NCBI GenBank assembly: GCA_022829145.1
Contig: CM040755.1
Location: forward strand, 15,454,063-15,518,062
Length of the DNA stretch: 64,000 nucleotides
Origin: Albula goreensis
Lineage: Eukaryota > Chordata > Actinopteri > Albuliformes > Albulidae
Direction of reading: 5' to 3'
Both the position numbers and the translations under genes were made by a program. Each line of letters opens with the position of its first letter. Position 1 is the first letter of the stretch. Shown here piece by piece: positions 61,959-64,000 of this stretch. Under the pieces are notes generated by a model. The model was not told where the DNA came from. It searched no databases and worked only from the letters and a program-made list of their open reading frames with translations.

Positions 61959-61961
<3 letters not shown>

Positions 61962-62038
<77 letters not shown>
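61962..62038. repeat. (TC)n microsatellite, about 77 bp
   Basis: Uninterrupted TC/GA run, a polypurine-polypyrimidine tract. Confidence 0.98.
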
Positions 62039-62042
<4 letters not shown>

Positions 62043-63779
62043 ATGCCAAATGAAACATTACAGTCTGTGTCTGGTAGCTATTTCGGTGTGTTCTGTCCCA
62101 CCCTTCAGCTGCCAGGGCAGGGACAGCTGTTCCAAAAAGTGCCCCATAATCCAACCACACCCAGCACCCCAATCCCTTGCCAGGGCTAATTTTGTCATTT
62201 CTTCCAATTTCATTATAGTATGACTCTTTTGTTACATCGGCCCAATGTATCAGAGCCTAATGTATCCTTACAGTGCACTGTCTGGCAACATGAAACCAAA
62301 GTATAAAGACATTTTTATAAAATACTATTGAAAGATGCTCCACAGATAAAATAAGAAATAAAAAATTCTAGAGAAATTCTAGTCTCAAGGACAGGGTAGT
62401 CCATATTATGAATAACAGCAACTGTGTGAGGAGAAAAATGTGGGTTTATAAATTGGCAGTGGAAGAGATCGGTAAAGCGAAGGCCAGAATTTAGCAGCTT
62501 ACAACTGGACCTGTCCTTGACTGATTATTATCACAGTGATCATTTTACAAATATAGTTGTGTCCTGCAGCAGGCCTTCCACAATATTATGTTTTGGTTGC
62601 AATCAGATTGAAATCAGACCATTTTCCACAGTCAAATTAAAGTTTTAAGAAGATTTAAATCTGTATTGGTACTGAGGCAAATCCAATGGTGTCTGAAAGG
62701 TAATCCCCACATTGAAGGTGCTTCCTCTGTGTGGATGTGTGGGGTTACACTCTCTGTGGAGCAGCTGGTCCCAGCCACATTTTTAAAAATACATCGACAG
62801 AGCAGATATGAGCTCATCTGTGAGACCCCTGTGCTCTGTCTCCCTACCTCCACCTACATTGATTGCAAGATGGTCATTACACACAGAGTCATCAAAACTG
62901 AACAAGGGCTTTATTACTAAACCTCTATCAATCATCTGATCCGCTGGAAAAAAAATTGTGGTCATTGTGACTTACAATCTCTTCCAAACCAACCAATGTG
63001 GATACACAGCTGAAGGCTATCAGCTTTTTAACTTTGGCATCCATAAAAGCCTATGATATTAAAATGTATTAAATGTCCTGCAATGCTTTATTGTTGTATG
63101 CACATAACAGTTAATTTAGCAAGGTATCAGTGAGTTTTCAACCGTCTTAAAACAGAGACTCTAATGGGCTGTGTGATGTTTTCTCAGATGCCACACCACC
63201 TACAACTGGGCAATAATAATTGATGCTACCTGAACTCTTTAAGTTTATCTGTTCTGGAAAGGGAGTATGGCAGAATTGCTGAATGAATTCTGGGTTCTAG
63301 AGTGCAGTAAGCTCAGTTAAATGCACATGAATTTAAGTTAAACCTAAAAACTACATTCATTATGCCAGGCCTTCAAGATGGTACCCAACATCTTTTTAAT
63401 CAAAAGCAAATGTTAATAATAATGAGAGATTTTGAAGGAGTTAGAAGTTAGCTGTTATGGAACCTGGCCCCTGTGGAGCAGATTATCTTCAACATATAGT
63501 AGATGGTAAATGCATCTTCATGTTGCTTAAGGGCTTTGGACTTATTAATCCTGGGTTTATTTAATGCTGGTTCAGTGCCTGCATTTACCTCATTATACCA
63601 TTAAGATGAGCCTGAATTGGATCTTTGTGTGCTGAAAGACTTAAAGTAAGTTCTATTCCTTCGAGCCAAATATATTGAATTGTCTAAGTTCTGAAAACTC
63701 TCCCTCATACAGTCCATCGTTTTGACATGTATTTCTAAAGTAGGGGACAGGGACTTTATTTATCTCATTGCGGATTCAT

Positions 63780-64000
63780 TTAACTTGGTTAAAGAATGAT
63801 CGGCATTTTACAACATAAATACGCATGTTACGCGTGTCTTTTTGTGTCGTAAGTAAATGTGAGGGATAGGTGATCGAAATTAGGCTTTAATCGACAACGG
63901 AGGGGTTAAACGCTCCTTTCTGCGAGTAGTCAAACGGCCCCTCCCTGGACCGCAGCCAGAATTCATTCGGTTTGTGGGTGCTGACGGTGTTACTGCATCC
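63780..64000 (+). promoter_or_regulatory. CpG-richer segment, candidate internal map1a promoter
   Basis: After about 20 kb of CpG-poor DNA, CpGs become frequent (ACGCATGTTACGCGTG, GTCGTAAG, GGACCGCAG, TGCGAG). Known: mammalian MAP1A makes a shorter protein from an alternative 5' end that starts inside the N-terminal domain. Inference: this could be that downstream promoter and first exon. The window ends before any exon can be confirmed. Confidence 0.35.

Overview
The window is vertebrate nuclear DNA, almost certainly from a ray-finned fish. Genes are split by GT-AG introns, the background is AT-rich with long pure CA/GT/CT arrays, and the encoded proteins are close to vertebrate CART, GCP4, 53BP1 and MAP1A. 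I cannot name the species. The order tubgcp4(+) / tp53bp1(-) / map1a(+) is the same as at human 15q15.3.

Layout. 1-1790: upstream DNA with a CA array. 1791-2965: a complete three-exon cart neuropeptide gene (+), with promoter and poly(A) signal. 2970-8680: intergenic, several microsatellites. 8690-14616: tubgcp4 (+), 18 coding exons, complete apart from one missing base in exon 7. 14641-32900: tp53bp1 (-), all 28 coding exons, about 1,901 residues; it is tail to tail with tubgcp4 and the two poly(A) signals are 24 bases apart. 32900-42640: the divergent intergenic space between tp53bp1 and map1a, with an unassigned CpG-richer island near 35.75-36.6 kb. 42640-64000: the 5' end of map1a (+); its first two coding exons are at 42726-43071 and 49598-49699, and the rest of the gene lies beyond the window. 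The second intron is longer than 14.3 kb and ends in this window in a CpG-richer stretch that may be an internal promoter.

Roles. cart encodes a secreted hypothalamic-type peptide. GCP4 is a structural subunit of the gamma-tubulin ring complex. 53BP1 is the chromatin reader and scaffold of DNA double-strand break repair. MAP1A is a neuronal microtubule-associated protein. They do not form an operon or pathway; they share an ancient linkage group. A CART gene beside the MAP1A block mirrors the human CARTPT-MAP1B neighbourhood, so the block looks like one copy of a whole-genome-duplication paralogon whose CART member is absent from the human 15q region.

I found no clearly new biological system. 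The strongest leads are: the tubgcp4 exon 7 frameshift, which a cryptic splice donor could bypass in frame; a stopless 138-base tubgcp4 intron; a repeated QQT-type motif on two neighbouring tp53bp1 exons at the place where human 53BP1 binds dynein light chain; a Tigger-like transposon with intact TA duplication; an unassigned CpG-rich island with an open frame; and a perfect 30-base palindrome in map1a intron 2.
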